Assembly: GCF_009389715.1 (NCBI RefSeq)
Contig: NC_052392.1
Location: forward strand, 30,268,592-30,332,591
Direction: 5' to 3'
Origin: Phoenix dactylifera
Lineage: Eukaryota > Streptophyta > Magnoliopsida > Arecales > Arecaceae
Length of the DNA stretch: 64,000 nt
Below are positions 11,657-23,806 of the stretch, piece after piece (position 1 is the first letter of the stretch; every line of letters begins with the position of its first letter). Under the pieces are notes generated by a model. That model had not been told where the DNA came from. It saw only the letters and a list, made by a program, of their open reading frames with translations, and did no database searches. A program made the position numbers and the translations under genes.

Positions 11657-14600
11657 ATGGCGGAAGCCCTCCTCAGGCGAGAGATCGAAGAGATCAAAAC
11701 CCTAGCCGATCGATCCATGGCTTACGCCGCCCTCCTCCACCTCCAGCACTGCTCCGCCGACGATCCCTCCTCAATGGAAGCCCTCTCCCTCTGCTCCCCT
11801 TCTCTCATCCCTCTCCTCCTCTCCGACATTCACCGCCAAGACGAAGAGATGTAATAAGTCCCTCCCAGTCTCAGGCAACAGGGACAAGTTCCCTCTTTTC
11901 TTGATTATTATGGCCAAATCCTTCTATCTCACCATCAAAATTGTTTTCTTTTTTTCGGGTATAATGAATCAGTGCCTCCCAGGCTTTGAAGTGCCTCGGA
12001 TTCATGCTGTATCATCCGTCATTGGTTCCTACTTTTTCAGGTTTGAGCTCCCGTCTTATTTTTTATTAATGGTGTAAAAATTTCTCGAGAGATTTAAATT
12101 TATGCTTTTAATTTTGGGAATTATAGAGGGAGTTGCTCGTGTGGTTCTGGAGTCACTGGTAAAGCTAATAAAGACCACTCGGATGAAGGTTGAATGATTT
12201 GGTTTGTCTGCGATCATAGGTCTTGCATGCATTTTATGGAAAAACTACGGAACTCTTTTGGACTTCTTTGTCTTGCAGGCTGTTTGCAACTTGGGGGCCT
12301 GGTGCATCTCCGTTCAGCAATTAGGTGCTGCCTTTGTGGAGTTCAGCATAGACTCGTTACTGAGTGCTGTTGTCCATGCCCTTGACAATTCATTTGGTTC
12401 TTTGTCCACCACATTTGAGGCAATGCAGGTTCTACCCTCCTTTCTCCATTTCTTCTTCTTCTTTTTAAATTGGTCATTTCTTTAAGTTCAAGCAGTTGGC
12501 TTGAATGGTAGTTGGTTTACTCTTCCCGGATGGGTAAAGCAAAACATGAAGTATGTATGTTTTCGTTGTTACTATGGGCATTGAACTTCTGTATAAAGAG
12601 AAAAAGCCAAAACATTACACATATAACATGTATAAGTACATAATATATTGAATGCGGAAATGTATTACATCATATGCAAAAATCACGTACATAGTTGGAC
12701 ATGAAGTGTGAAAAGAAACATATAGTAGCCATGTGATTTTGACTGTACATCAAAGTTTATTGACTGAGTAGTACTTCTAACTTGTGGGATTTAGCTATAA
12801 TCAACTCATGTTACAACATGTGGATCAAACTTGGTTATATAATTATTATCATGACCGTCAATTGTTTGGATGCCATCAATTTTGCATGTTGAATCTGATC
12901 ATAAAAATGGTTGAGGACTTGAGGCAATGAGGTATACAAGATTCAAGCAAAGCTCATCAAATAAACATGAACTGCAACTTTAAACATATTAGTTGGCCTT
13001 TTAATTATGCATCGAGATATTTATATTGTCAAATGAAAGGCTTATTCATGGTACTTGGTTTTGCAAGAAAATTTTTGATTAGCTTGCCTCTAGTGTAATG
13101 GGAAGCTTAGCCACTTATATAGAGGGATGTATCTTTTTGCATTATTAAGTAAAATCACCAATAACATCACCCTTTAATATTGGTCAACTAAAATGAATAA
13201 ACGAACTTATGAATGAGGAAAGAAGCAATGTAGAATAATCACCCAAGCTTGATGAATCGATTATATTCAACCTGCATGACAACTTTGTGAGTCAACCAGT
13301 TCCACAAGGAAGAGTTAAAAGCAAACATATTAAAATGCTATAACCCATGATATATTTCTAGAAACACAAAATTTATGAGCATTTTGCTCTTTAATTCATA
13401 AGGTCCAACTACTTTTTTTAATGCAACTGCATTGTATTTATGTCCTCTTTCTCTTGCGGTATAATTTTCTATTATAATATTCTTTGTTGTTATTAACAAA
13501 ATTCTGAGTGTTGGACTCCATTAGTTATAATATGAGACAGTGTGGACATTACCACTGTGAAAAGGGATTTGTGGTTGACGGGATTCACAGAAGTAGGTAA
13601 GAGACCAAAGGAGACCTATATGCAGGAATTAGATATGTTTTGATAAGTTTACTCCAATCGTCATTTTGATGAGTTTGGCATTGAATGGAAATGATCATGT
13701 ATAACCTATATGTCTCACTTTGAAGTTCACAAGGCCTGTCACTGTGTCTATGCTTATCAGGACATCTTCATAATCATCTACATAATCGTACCTATTGGAG
13801 CATCATCATATATTTGTATTTAATCATGACATCAAATTGAAAAGGAGTTAGTTAAATTACAAACATATATGAGTCCCTTACATTTCATCTTTCCTTGACT
13901 TTTAGCTCCATTTTCTTAAGCGATATGTGATTGTATAGTTGCCTCTTAGGCTTTGTTTTTGTAATCAAGTCTATGATGTATGATATCACAAATTTGATTC
14001 TACTACCATACAGTTTTTATAGCTCAACCCATAAAATTTGGTTTGTCAGAATGACAGGTGATCCTTGGTTAGAATTTTGTATTCTTGGAACTTTGTTTAT
14101 TATTTGCAAAAAGTTTCACTGCACGTTCTACATTTAGAAGTACTCACTAAAAGTAAAAAATTCTAGACAAGTACATAGTAAAAGTAAAATTCTTAATAAG
14201 TATTCAATGCAAGTAGAAAATTCTATATCTTTCTTATTGATTTTGTAAAATCATTGAAGGCTGTGATGAAACTGGCTACTCAGCTTGGTGGACATATGAG
14301 AGACATGACCAACATTTGGGTTCCACCAGTATATAGAAGACTTATTAGCACTGATAAGAGGGAGAGGAATATGGCAGAGAGATGCCTCTTGAAGACTAAA
14401 TCTATCATATGCCCCCCTCCACTGCTTCTTTCTAAGGTATGCTTGATGATCTGCTACTATTTTGTAGCATTTTTGGAAAAAATTGAAAAATGTTTTCTCA
14501 TCTAGTATATATGCTATCTTCCATCCATATCAAGTTATGGGCTAGATTAGTTGATCTGCAAGGTTCCTAGATAATATAAACTCTCGACATCAATTTTGAC

Positions 14601-17600
14601 ATTTATATAGTGGAGCACAACATCTTATTTTGATGTTACAATATTGTGCATTTAATTTGAAAAGCTATTTTTTTAATTGATTGTCGTAGTTCTTTAAGTT
14701 TTATGGCACAACATCTTATTTCGATGTTAAAATATTGTGCATTTATTTGATATCTGAATGTTCTCTTTTTAATATGTAATTCAAGATTTTTAGGTGTGCT
14801 TAATATCCAGTAGAAATTGTTGCTATTTGACATCAAGCTTGGTTGTATTTCCGTACGAAATATATTTTTGGCCTAAGACATGGATGTCATACACCCAATG
14901 ATGTATGTCCCAAATTTTGAATTAAGAGATCTTTAGAGTACTATATTACTACCTGATGCTTTAATGTATCCGATATAATCTTTTTGTGTCTTTATCTTAT
15001 TTTGGTTTTTAACAATGAAATGTAACATAAGAGATTGTTTTAGTTCAGACAATATTTTTTTGATATGTATCTCGGGCCTCTCGGCCTGAGTTAACTAAAC
15101 AAGAATAATGTTTCTCAGTTGAAATAAATAACAGAGCAGTATAATATTGAGCTCAAGTATGTCTGTGCTGAGTGCTGACCAACTTGAACCTTAAAGCATT
15201 AGACTTGCCGGGCTTTCCGCTCAAAGTTTTCCCCTTCAGAAACTGTTCACCACATACTCAAATGTATTTGAAGAAGAAAAAAAGTAAAAACATGCATCCT
15301 TGTTGTGGCACACTTTCTTGTACTACATCGAATGAGAAAATATCATTTGTCCTTATTGTCTTGCATCTGCAACATTCCTAATTCCTAATTTATTTCAACT
15401 TTCTTGACCCTGCAGTATTACTAACATCTATTACTGTTTTTTTCTTCAGAGTATGCATAATTTTAAATTGAATGTTTTCAGTTTATTTTCACTGTGATTG
15501 ATCAGGCAGTTATATTAGACCTTAAGCAAAAATTGATTCCAAGTATGATGGATGGCATCCATGATCATCGGCGGAAGGTTCACATGATCCAAGCATGGGG
15601 ATGGTATATCCGCTTGCTTGGTTCTGATGCACTGAGTGATAGACATCTGGTCAATAAAATGTTGAAAATCCCTGAGCAAACATTTAGTGATCCTGATCCA
15701 CAAATCCAGATTGCATCATTGGTAAGCCAGTGAAACTTGCACCTCATGTCTCAAGGAACAATTGGCTTTTATCTGCCAAATGAATAGCTTTTCTTAATGG
15801 TGAAATCTTGGGTGGACAGGTTGCCTGGGAATGTTTGGTTGATGCACTCCTTCCACTTCAAACAATTGATCTTTTGATGAAGACACCTCAAGATGTGATT
15901 CAACGAACTGGACCTACACCATCTACTGCTTCCTGGAGACTCTGTGATGATAAAATTAACTGTTTATTAAAAAGAATTAAAGTCATGATGATGCCCTTAC
16001 GAGGAATCATATCAAGTAAATGTGACATATCTGTTCATTCATGTTGCCTGAGCACATGGCACTATCTTCTCCATAAAATCGATCTTGTAATTAACCATCC
16101 TTCAGTTATACAAGCCACCCTTTGGCCAATTCTTAAAGCAGTATTTTCCAGGGGACCTGATCACCAAAGCATTGGTTTATGGACCTCATGTGTTGATCTG
16201 CTTGATGAGTTTGTCTTGTCAAAAGTAAAAGTTGGAGAAATGGCCATGACTGCGGAGGAGCATTCAGATAATCTGGTAAATAAATGTACTCTAGCCGGAT
16301 CATCCATAAACTGTAAAACCTCATGGAAGGACTTTCCAGTTAAATGGTTACTTTGGGATATTTGTAACTTAGACCTCCTCCTAGAGATGATTGGCACAAT
16401 TGTCAGTCCAAAACTAATGGAGACTGTGACATCTGAAAATAGAATTCCGGCTTTCAATGCTGCCTTAAAGATCTTCAGATCAGTATTGCAGGGTGTTCAA
16501 CTTGAACTTAAGAGGCTGTCCGCTCAGTATGATTGGATCCAAATCTGTCTTAAAACTATTTTTAAGTTCACAAAGGAGGTGTGTGAAAATATAAATTTAG
16601 AAGAAAATGCTAACCAATTGTTATGGACAGGTCTGGAGTTTGTAAAGGTTATCAGGGAAGAGCTAGAAACTTCTATCCTGGCATCCCCACTTTATCGGGT
16701 CAGTTTAGATCTCAAGTACATCCATGATTTGCAATGCTCTGAAACTATTGATTATCCAAATGTATCAAGTCTTGGAGTGGGATCTCTTGCTTACATGGAT
16801 ATGATTTCTCCAATTGATTACACAACCATATTGTATCTCTCTGTGATTGCTCAGTTGGTCCTAGAAAAGTCAGATATGGATGGTATTATACTTGCAATGG
16901 AACACTCAAATATTTTATTCTGTACAGTAAATCCCCTAATCAATTTGCACGCCATTGTCTTCTTTCTGTACATGCACCTAGGAAAGCCTGTGCATGGTAG
17001 GTTATCATGGTTGCCAGTATGGAAATTCATTGCAAAGGGCCTGAAGGAGCATGTTGATGGGGTTAATGATCTTTCTCACTTGACAACTGATGGTGCCATT
17101 GCTACTTATGATGCAGTTCATTGGTTCTTGTCTTACCCCTTTCTCATTCTTCTCTTTCCTGAGAAGGTTTTCACCTCTGGAAGTAATGGTAAACCCTCAG
17201 AGAAATGGCTGATTTCTTTAGAGAGTGAACTTGAGTTGGAACCTGTGATTGAAGCATGGAAGTCACTTTTTGATTCTTACAGTCACGCCTCTCAGATTTT
17301 GACTTGTTCCATGAACAATTTTACAGAAGGTCTATGTGAACTTTTGGCAAGAGTGCACGATGAGAACATCGGTATATTGCAGGACAGTATTGAGTCCTTG
17401 AAGTCAAAACCTCAGAAAAGTGTTACCGTTTCTGTATATGGTGAAGTAGTCATACATATGTTGAATCATATCCAGGTTTTGGATGTTGCAATTTCAGAGT
17501 CAAAAGTATCCAACAAAGGCTCTGATAATATTTCGCCAAAAAACAAAGGCTCTGATAATTGTAGGCAATGCAGCTCCATCAAGAATAGCTTGGGGCTTGC

Positions 17601-18874
17601 TGCCAGGTAGTCGTTGAGATAGTTTTGGTTGGATGTGACTGCAAACACATTTTTTTTACTTTTTTTTTTTTGAAACTTCACCTATTATGGTGCACCCTGC
17701 TCTCTTGAGGAGCTCAGCTGATGCATCTTTTCGTCACCTGCAGATTTTTGGGCTTATCGCTAACATTTATGAAAAAAAATTCACTAGTGGAGCACGAAGT
17801 TATTAGTAGGTAATTCTTCATGTGAATTCTTTCTCAATATGGATTTCTGTATTTGTTATTGGGCATGTGATTTCTGTATTATCTTTTAGTTGGTTATCTG
17901 TTTCTCTTAATGTGGATGATTTGCAGGGTTTTCACAACCATGGCTAGTTTTGTAGGTCATCTTGTGTTGAAGCAAGATATTCTTTCATTCTTGGAGGTTT
18001 GTAGCATAAATTTTCTCCAGAATTCTTTTGCAAAGTACATATCAATAATAAGTGATAACATGTGAGGCAGTACTCACATGTTTTTGCTGTAATAATGATG
18101 CATATGTTCAAACTCCGTAATCACATAAAAGCACATGTTTGAAAGAGATATCACATTGTTTGTGTTTGCCTGCAGATAACCTCTGAACCATTGGCTCAAT
18201 GGCCGTCTTTTTGTGCTCTCATATGTGGCAAGATGCACCAAGGAAACACTATTTGTCAACTTCAGCGCTTCTGGGCGCAGACTCTAGCTTGCTTGCAGAG
18301 AAGTCAACCATCAATTGTTTTTGATTCATTATTCCTTAAAGACCAAGTATCTCTCCTCCAGACAGCTCTTGATCACCCACACCCGCCTATTTCAGGCTGT
18401 AGCATTGCATTTTGGAATGCCACATATGGTCAGAAAGGATACATGGAATACCCTCGTTGTTTGCTCCCAGTGTTAAACAAATTGTCAAGAAGTGGAAGAA
18501 TAAATCTTCCAAAGAACAGCCCGGTTATTTTTGCTAAAAATGGCTGTCCGCTTAAAGAACCTAGAGATGCATCACAGAGATACGGAGAGCTCATGCTGCA
18601 GAAGAGGAACCCTGAACTAGATAACACAGAGGATCCGGAGAATGATAATGGATACATTGACATTGTAACTAAGGGTTTAAGAATAAAAAGGCTGAAAATG
18701 TCTAAGCACCAAAAGAAGCCAGGAGGACATCAAGAAAGAGTTCAGGGTATTCATGTTCCTGGCCCTGAGGTGGATGTGGGTTTTTGTCAGATGTCTAAGC
18801 ATCCACAGGGAAAAAAAGAGCTTAGAAAGCCAGAGCACATCTTAGAAATGCTTAAAAGGGCAAGCTTCCTGTGA
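11657..18874 (+). CDS. RIF1: RIF1-like protein (Rif1 N-terminal HEAT-repeat family), complete
   Basis: Rif1 proteins control replication timing, double-strand-break repair choice and telomeres, acting on nuclear chromatin. Ten exons join in frame: 11657-11850, 11973-12040, 12127-12188, 12279-12428, 14260-14436, 15506-15721, 15820-17606, 17744-17809, 17927-17996, 18176-18874, giving 1162 residues and a TGA or equivalent stop at the end. Exon 2 uses the upstream AG, which restores IASQALKCLGFMLYHPSLV. The N-terminal 600 residues are helical HEAT-like repeats; the block HLVNKMLKIPEQTFSDPDPQ followed by IQIASLVAWECLVDALL is the Rif1_N signature. The C-terminal 230 residues include QTLACLQRSQPSIVFDS and a basic tail ending PEHILEMLKRASFL. 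It is much shorter than vertebrate RIF1 (about 2400), as expected for plants. Intron 4 (about 1.8 kb) and intron 5 (about 1.1 kb) are the longest. Family call is strong; orthologue function is by homology. Confidence 0.88.
14612..14750. repeat. Short direct repeat in RIF1 intron 5
   Basis: The words GCACAACATCTTATTT, GATGTTA and ATATTGTGCATTTA occur twice, starting near 14614 and near 14705. Each copy begins GCACAA and ends TTGTGC, so each is also a weak inverted repeat. Possibly remnants of a small element; intronic. Confidence 0.55.
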
Positions 18875-20420
18875 AAGGGCATTCCATTATGCTCAGATCA
18901 AATTCAGTGGTTCACCGTCCTCGGCTTTCAAAAAACACCCCATATGCCTGCAGGCCTCCAAAGCAGTGGGTTGTTGGATGCTTTTCTTTCAAGCTGAAGA
19001 CACATGATGCAGGTGATTGCAAGGAATATTTATTCTCAATGTTTTTGTAGGAAAGATTAAGTGAGGATCTTATGAGAAGCATTCTTTCAGAAAATTTTGC
19101 AGCAATATTTATAACACTTATGGTACAAAAGAATATTAGTCTGAATCTCTGAATTACACACATTGATAGGGATTGTGTTATTTTTGCAGTATAGTTAAAT
19201 TTATGTTGATCTGCTGCCGTGAATAGTCTTTTTTTTTTCCAAAGAGAGAGTTCGTAAGTTTTAAAAGAATGCACTTGCAAATGGCGATACTTTTAGTTGT
19301 ATAGTTAACATTGATAATATTACCCCTAGTGTAGTGATGATTTAGTGAATATATCATAATACTTACATGATAGACAAATGAATTGTATTTTATATATCTT
19401 TTAAGTTTTTAAACTTCTATTTCAAAATATACTGCATCAGAGTTAGTGACTCATTAAACAGCAAAACATGAAGCTGTATTCCTAAGTGATCTTGAATTTG
19501 GAAGTACTTGATTATCTGCTCATTCTTCCCCCGTCTTTTTTATGCAGTGATTAGTGGGCAATTTGGAAATTGATAGCCTTTCTATGGGTGGGTGACCAAG
19601 TCAGGAAAGAAAAGAATATCTTTTACTATGTTCTGTATACTATAACTGCAGCAGTTGTAACCAGCAGAACAACTGGTAGATGAGATTTGCCTGAAATTCA
19701 AGCAGGAAGGTGAAGATGAATGACTATCTCAAAGTCTGTCTGAAACCATTTTATGAGGGAAGAGAAAGCTGTTTTCCATGTGAAAATCTAATCCAAATAT
19801 AAAGTCCTTCATCCAGCATCCAAGGAGTACTAGCCTCCAATACTGATACAGGAATTTTTATCTATCAGATGTGAGAAGGCATTGTACCAAATGCAACACA
19901 GACTTCCTACAGGATTTATAAAGCCCTAAAAACTTCATGTTATGTCTTCAGACCGAGGTCCTAAATTAAAAGGTGAATTGAAGTGGTGCATTTATTAAAC
20001 ATTATCCTTAAAGGGTGAGAGGAATGTAGTGAGTTGCCTGGCCTTGAGGCATATGCCAAGCATGTGATTAGACGAGACGACTCTTGTTAAAGACATGATT
20101 ATAAGCCATGATGAATGCAAAGTCACTGCATTATATTTTGATTAGTTCTAGTGAATGGACACCCACGGTCGAAGTGTGATGATGCACAAGCGTGAGACGC
20201 CAAGCAGGAAGAACAAGGCCTACTTTCTATCCATGGTTGAACTCTGTCTTTGATGTATGGAGATAGAGGTTGGGCGTGGGTGTCATGCATTTCACGAGCA
20301 GCAATGTTCACGTACACAAGAAGTTGTATAGGTTACAAAAATACCAGGGAAATCCAACATGGGTTAGAAAGTAAGACAAAGCCAACCACCATGGTCCAAG
20401 GCTGGTTCAAATTTCAAGCC
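18875..20420. other. RIF1 3' untranslated and intergenic region
   Basis: The first few hundred bases follow the RIF1 stop and probably hold its 3' UTR. No clear coding sequence on either strand. Frames of 60-120 codons here lack family resemblance and are treated as chance. Confidence 0.5.
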
Positions 20421-20426
20421 TATTCA

Positions 20427-20700
20427 GGACTCATTTGGTTTTCCGAGAAGGAAGAAGAAAAGTAGGGTTAATAAAAAATAGAAAAATACCTCATATTTAA
20501 TTGGAGTTTTTAAAGAAGCAAGATGTGAAATTAGCTTTTTCATAGAAATAAGCATATTTCAGCATTCATTTGGTTCTCTAGAAAAGAAATGAGAAAAGTA
20601 GAGTCAATAGAAAAATAAAAAAATATTTCATATTTGGTTGAAATTTGTAAAGAAGAGAGATAAAAAAAGTAGTTTTTCCATATAAATAAAATTTATATAT
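20427..20700. repeat. Tandem pair of ~131-bp units with TTTGGTT ends
   Basis: Two copies, about 20427-20558 and 20559-20700. Each runs ATTTGGTT or CATTTGGTT, then GAGAAAAGTAG or GAAAAGTAGGG, then AATAGAAAAAT, then TCATATTT, then GAAG, then TTTTTCATA or TTTTTCCATA. An inverted version (GTGTGAACCAAATATTG) lies near 21313-21330, beyond the microsatellite, suggesting that 20427-21330 is one MITE-like element. I found no convincing target duplication. Confidence 0.5.
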
Positions 20701-20847
20701 TTTATGGAAAAAAAAATCTATATAGGATATGGAGTAGTTCAACTTCCACCGGATAGAAATTGGTAAATTTTTTTTCCAAAAATATACTTCAACTTTTAGA
20801 TGGAACGTGACGAAATATTTTTTTATTAAGAGTATAATAAATATTTT

Positions 20848-21217
<370 letters not shown>

Positions 21218-21637
21218 TCATCTAAATACCAATTATTCTAAAATATACTTTTTTTTTATAATTAATCAAATATATAAAACTATTTTTCTCCAATAAGAGA
21301 AAATTTCTTCGTGTGAACCAAATATTGATGTCCAATAACCGTTTGGGCCCAGCTTAATTAAGTCGGACGCGGCCGCGGACGCGGACGCGGACTCGGTCTC
21401 CCGAAAGCCAAGATGGCGTGGGATGCGCGGTAGAAATATCTACAGGTCTATTCCTTCGTCCCGTCTCCTTTCCTTTATCCGCTTCTTCTAATTCGGTCCT
21501 TCTCGCCTTTCTTCGAGCATTAACCCTAACCCTCGCCCTTCACGTCGACCTCCCTCGCTCGATCGCTCGCCGGAACGCTAACCCTAGGGATCAATCTCTC
21601 CTTTCTTCGGTCCGTCGATCTCTCTCTCTTTTGCCGA

Positions 21638-21646
21638 AAACCCTAA
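21638..21646 (+). promoter_or_regulatory. Telo-box in CHMP1 leader
   Basis: AAACCCTAA 30 bp before the CHMP1 ATG. Related TAACCCTAACCCT stretches occur at about 21520 and a CTAACCCTAGGG near 21580. A GC-rich GCGGACGCGGACGCGGAC run lies near 21372. These sit in the probable promoter and 5' UTR (about 21340-21675). Confidence 0.5.
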
Positions 21647-21675
21647 CCCTAGGTGCGGATCGGGTCGAGTGATCG

Positions 21676-22287
21676 ATGGGGAGCTCGGGGAAGTTGATGA
21701 ACCAGATCATGGAGCTCAAATTCACGTCAAAGAGTCTCCAGCGGCAGGCGCGCAAGTGCGAGAAGGAAGAGAAGGCGGAGAAGCTTAAAGTGAAGAAGGC
21801 GATCGAGAAGGGCAACATGGACGGCGCCCGCATCTACGCCGAGAACTCCATCCGCAAGCGCAACGAGCAGATGAACTACCTCCGCCTCGCCTCCCGTCTC
21901 GACGCCGTCGTCGCCCGACTCGACACACAGGCCAAGATGCAGACCATCGGCAAGTCCATGGCCTCCATCGTCAAGGCGCTCGACTCCTCGCTCGCCACCG
22001 GCAACCTCCAGAAGATGTCCGAGACCATGGACCAGTTCGAGCGCCAGTTCGTCAACATGGAGGTCCAGGCCGAGTTCATGGAGGGCTCCATGGCCGGATC
22101 CACCTCCCTCTCCACCCCCGAGGGCGAGGTCAACAGCCTCATGCAGCAGGTCGCTGACGACTACGGCCTCGAAGTCTCCGTCGGCCTCCCCCAGGCCGCC
22201 GCCCACGCCATCCCTGCCAAGGAGAAGGAGAAGGTTGACGAGGACGACCTCTCCCGCCGCCTCGCCGAGCTTAAGGCCAGGGGCTAG
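21676..22287 (+). CDS. CHMP1: CHMP1 / Did2-type ESCRT-III protein
   Basis: Charged multivesicular body protein 1, an ESCRT-III accessory subunit that acts on the endosomal membrane in sorting cargo into multivesicular bodies and recruits the AAA ATPase SKD1/VPS4. The single open frame has 203 residues, the normal length. The basic N-terminal helix carries [19 protein letters not shown]; the middle helices include [18 protein letters not shown] and the CHMP1-typical [20 protein letters not shown]; the acidic C terminus ends in a MIT-interacting motif, [16 protein letters not shown] (about residues 188-203). No intron, as in many plant CHMP1 genes; maize SAL1 is the known relative controlling aleurone number. 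Codon use is very GC-rich (third positions mostly C or G), typical of commelinid monocots. A long antisense frame across the gene is a by-product of that composition. Confidence 0.96.
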   Translation: MGSSGKLMNQIMELKFTSKSLQRQARKCEKEEKAEKLKVKKAIEKGNMDGARIYAENSIRKRNEQMNYLRLASRLDAVVARLDTQAKMQTIGKSMASIVKALDSSLATGNLQKMSETMDQFERQFVNMEVQAEFMEGSMAGSTSLSTPEGEVNSLMQQVADDYGLEVSVGLPQAAAHAIPAKEKEKVDEDDLSRRLAELKARG

Positions 22288-23798
22288 CTGTTTGGCTAGC
22301 TTCATTGGATTGATTTTAGTAGGGTAAGATCTCTCTTCTTCTTCTTTATGAAAAGGAGAAAAAGAGAATCTTTTGACATGTCATATAATTATATGGGTGC
22401 TTGTGTTGCCTTCTCCTTGGTATGCATGCTTTGGATGCTCTCCATTGTTAAAGCTTTGAATTTTAGGCATGGATGTGGAACGAGGGACCAAATGCCTGTA
22501 TAAATCTTAGCTATTATATGGACTTGATACGGATCTGTGGTGTTAGTATTTATATTTCTCCCCACTTCCATGCTTTCCTTCTAGACTTTGTTATGTGCAT
22601 AGTTATTGCCGATTTCAATGTTTGAGAACATCAAGCTCAAGTTTGTGGCAGGAAATTATTATACATGAGCGGGTATTTTCTTTCTTTTTTTTGTTAATAA
22701 ATTTATGGGTTGGTCCAGTATATTTATCTCTTGAACTGGTTTAGACTGCAGGAGAAAGCATTGATTTCAACTTGCATATAATGTGGTTGCAAAGGAGAAG
22801 TCAATTTTAAATCTTTTTAGTCAATTAGTCCCAATGAGATCTTTGCTTTGGAATATTGCTTTTACAATTAGAGTAACCAGTTAATTGTTGTTCTTCCATT
22901 TACTTTCTTGGCAAAAGGAGATATTTTTTGAAAGGAATCACTTTGATATGTAATTTTGCGAAAGCCTTGGTCAGTTATCATTCTCAATAAGCGTTTATAA
23001 TCTGCCTTTTATGATTCTATTAGAATTTCACATTTCCTTTGAACATTCTTGCATGACCTCTCTTTATTGCCTGAGTGTATTAGAACAATAGTGTTAGATA
23101 TCAAGGTTCAATGAAAGAGTATATCAATGTTATGCCTTTGATTGTATTAGAACAATAATGTGTTCATCTTGAGTTTGTAGCTGTTGTTTGCTGGATTGAT
23201 ACTAGCTCCAAGGAATAGGAAAAGCTTGCATAATTTTTAAAAAATTCAACCTTATATTACATTTTCCCCCATCTCTTAGAGTAAAACCTATTCTTGCACT
23301 TCTGCTATATTTTACCTTTTATAAATTCTTCTCGAGCAATTTGAACTTAACGGAAATTTGGTGTCTGGGTTTAACATTAAGTTCTTGAACTACATGAGGT
23401 TCTAAACTCTCCACATGTTCTCTTATGCACTTTTCTAGGATATGGCAATATAACCAACATTCTGCAGACATCAAAGCTGTATAGCTCATGTTTAAAGGAA
23501 ATTTTTTGAATGGATAATCTCAACTCTAGAAAAAGATTAATAAAAAACTTTGAGCCATCATTTGGCTTACGTGGGGCTTCCCTTAATTACATTATCCTAG
23601 ATTAATCTTTTTTACTTACTATTGAGCATTTTTTCCTTCTAAGTCTTCAATAAGATACATCCTTTCCAGCTTTTGCCTCATCTCTCTTCCTTGATCACCT
23701 GACCTCATGTTGCCTTTATCCTTTCTGTCCTTACCCATATGTCTTTACCTTGATCTTGTGTCTGTTTACCTTTATCCCGAATTCTCTTATTCCTGACT
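22288..23798. other. CHMP1 3' UTR and intergenic sequence
   Basis: AT-rich, with no coding frame or repeat that I recognise. The first 300-400 bases probably hold the CHMP1 3' UTR. Confidence 0.5.
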
Positions 23799-23806
23799 GC
23801 CATTAT
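23799..23806. repeat. Target site duplication, left (Pack-type hAT)
   Basis: GCCATTAT, repeated exactly at 25024-25031 on the other side of the element. Eight bases is the hAT superfamily size. Confidence 0.9.

Noticed and set aside
21727-22305. Long antisense frame of 192 codons opposite CHMP1
   Set aside because: It lies wholly opposite the CHMP1 gene, has Leu/Gly/Asp-biased composition caused by GC-rich third positions and no family resemblance.
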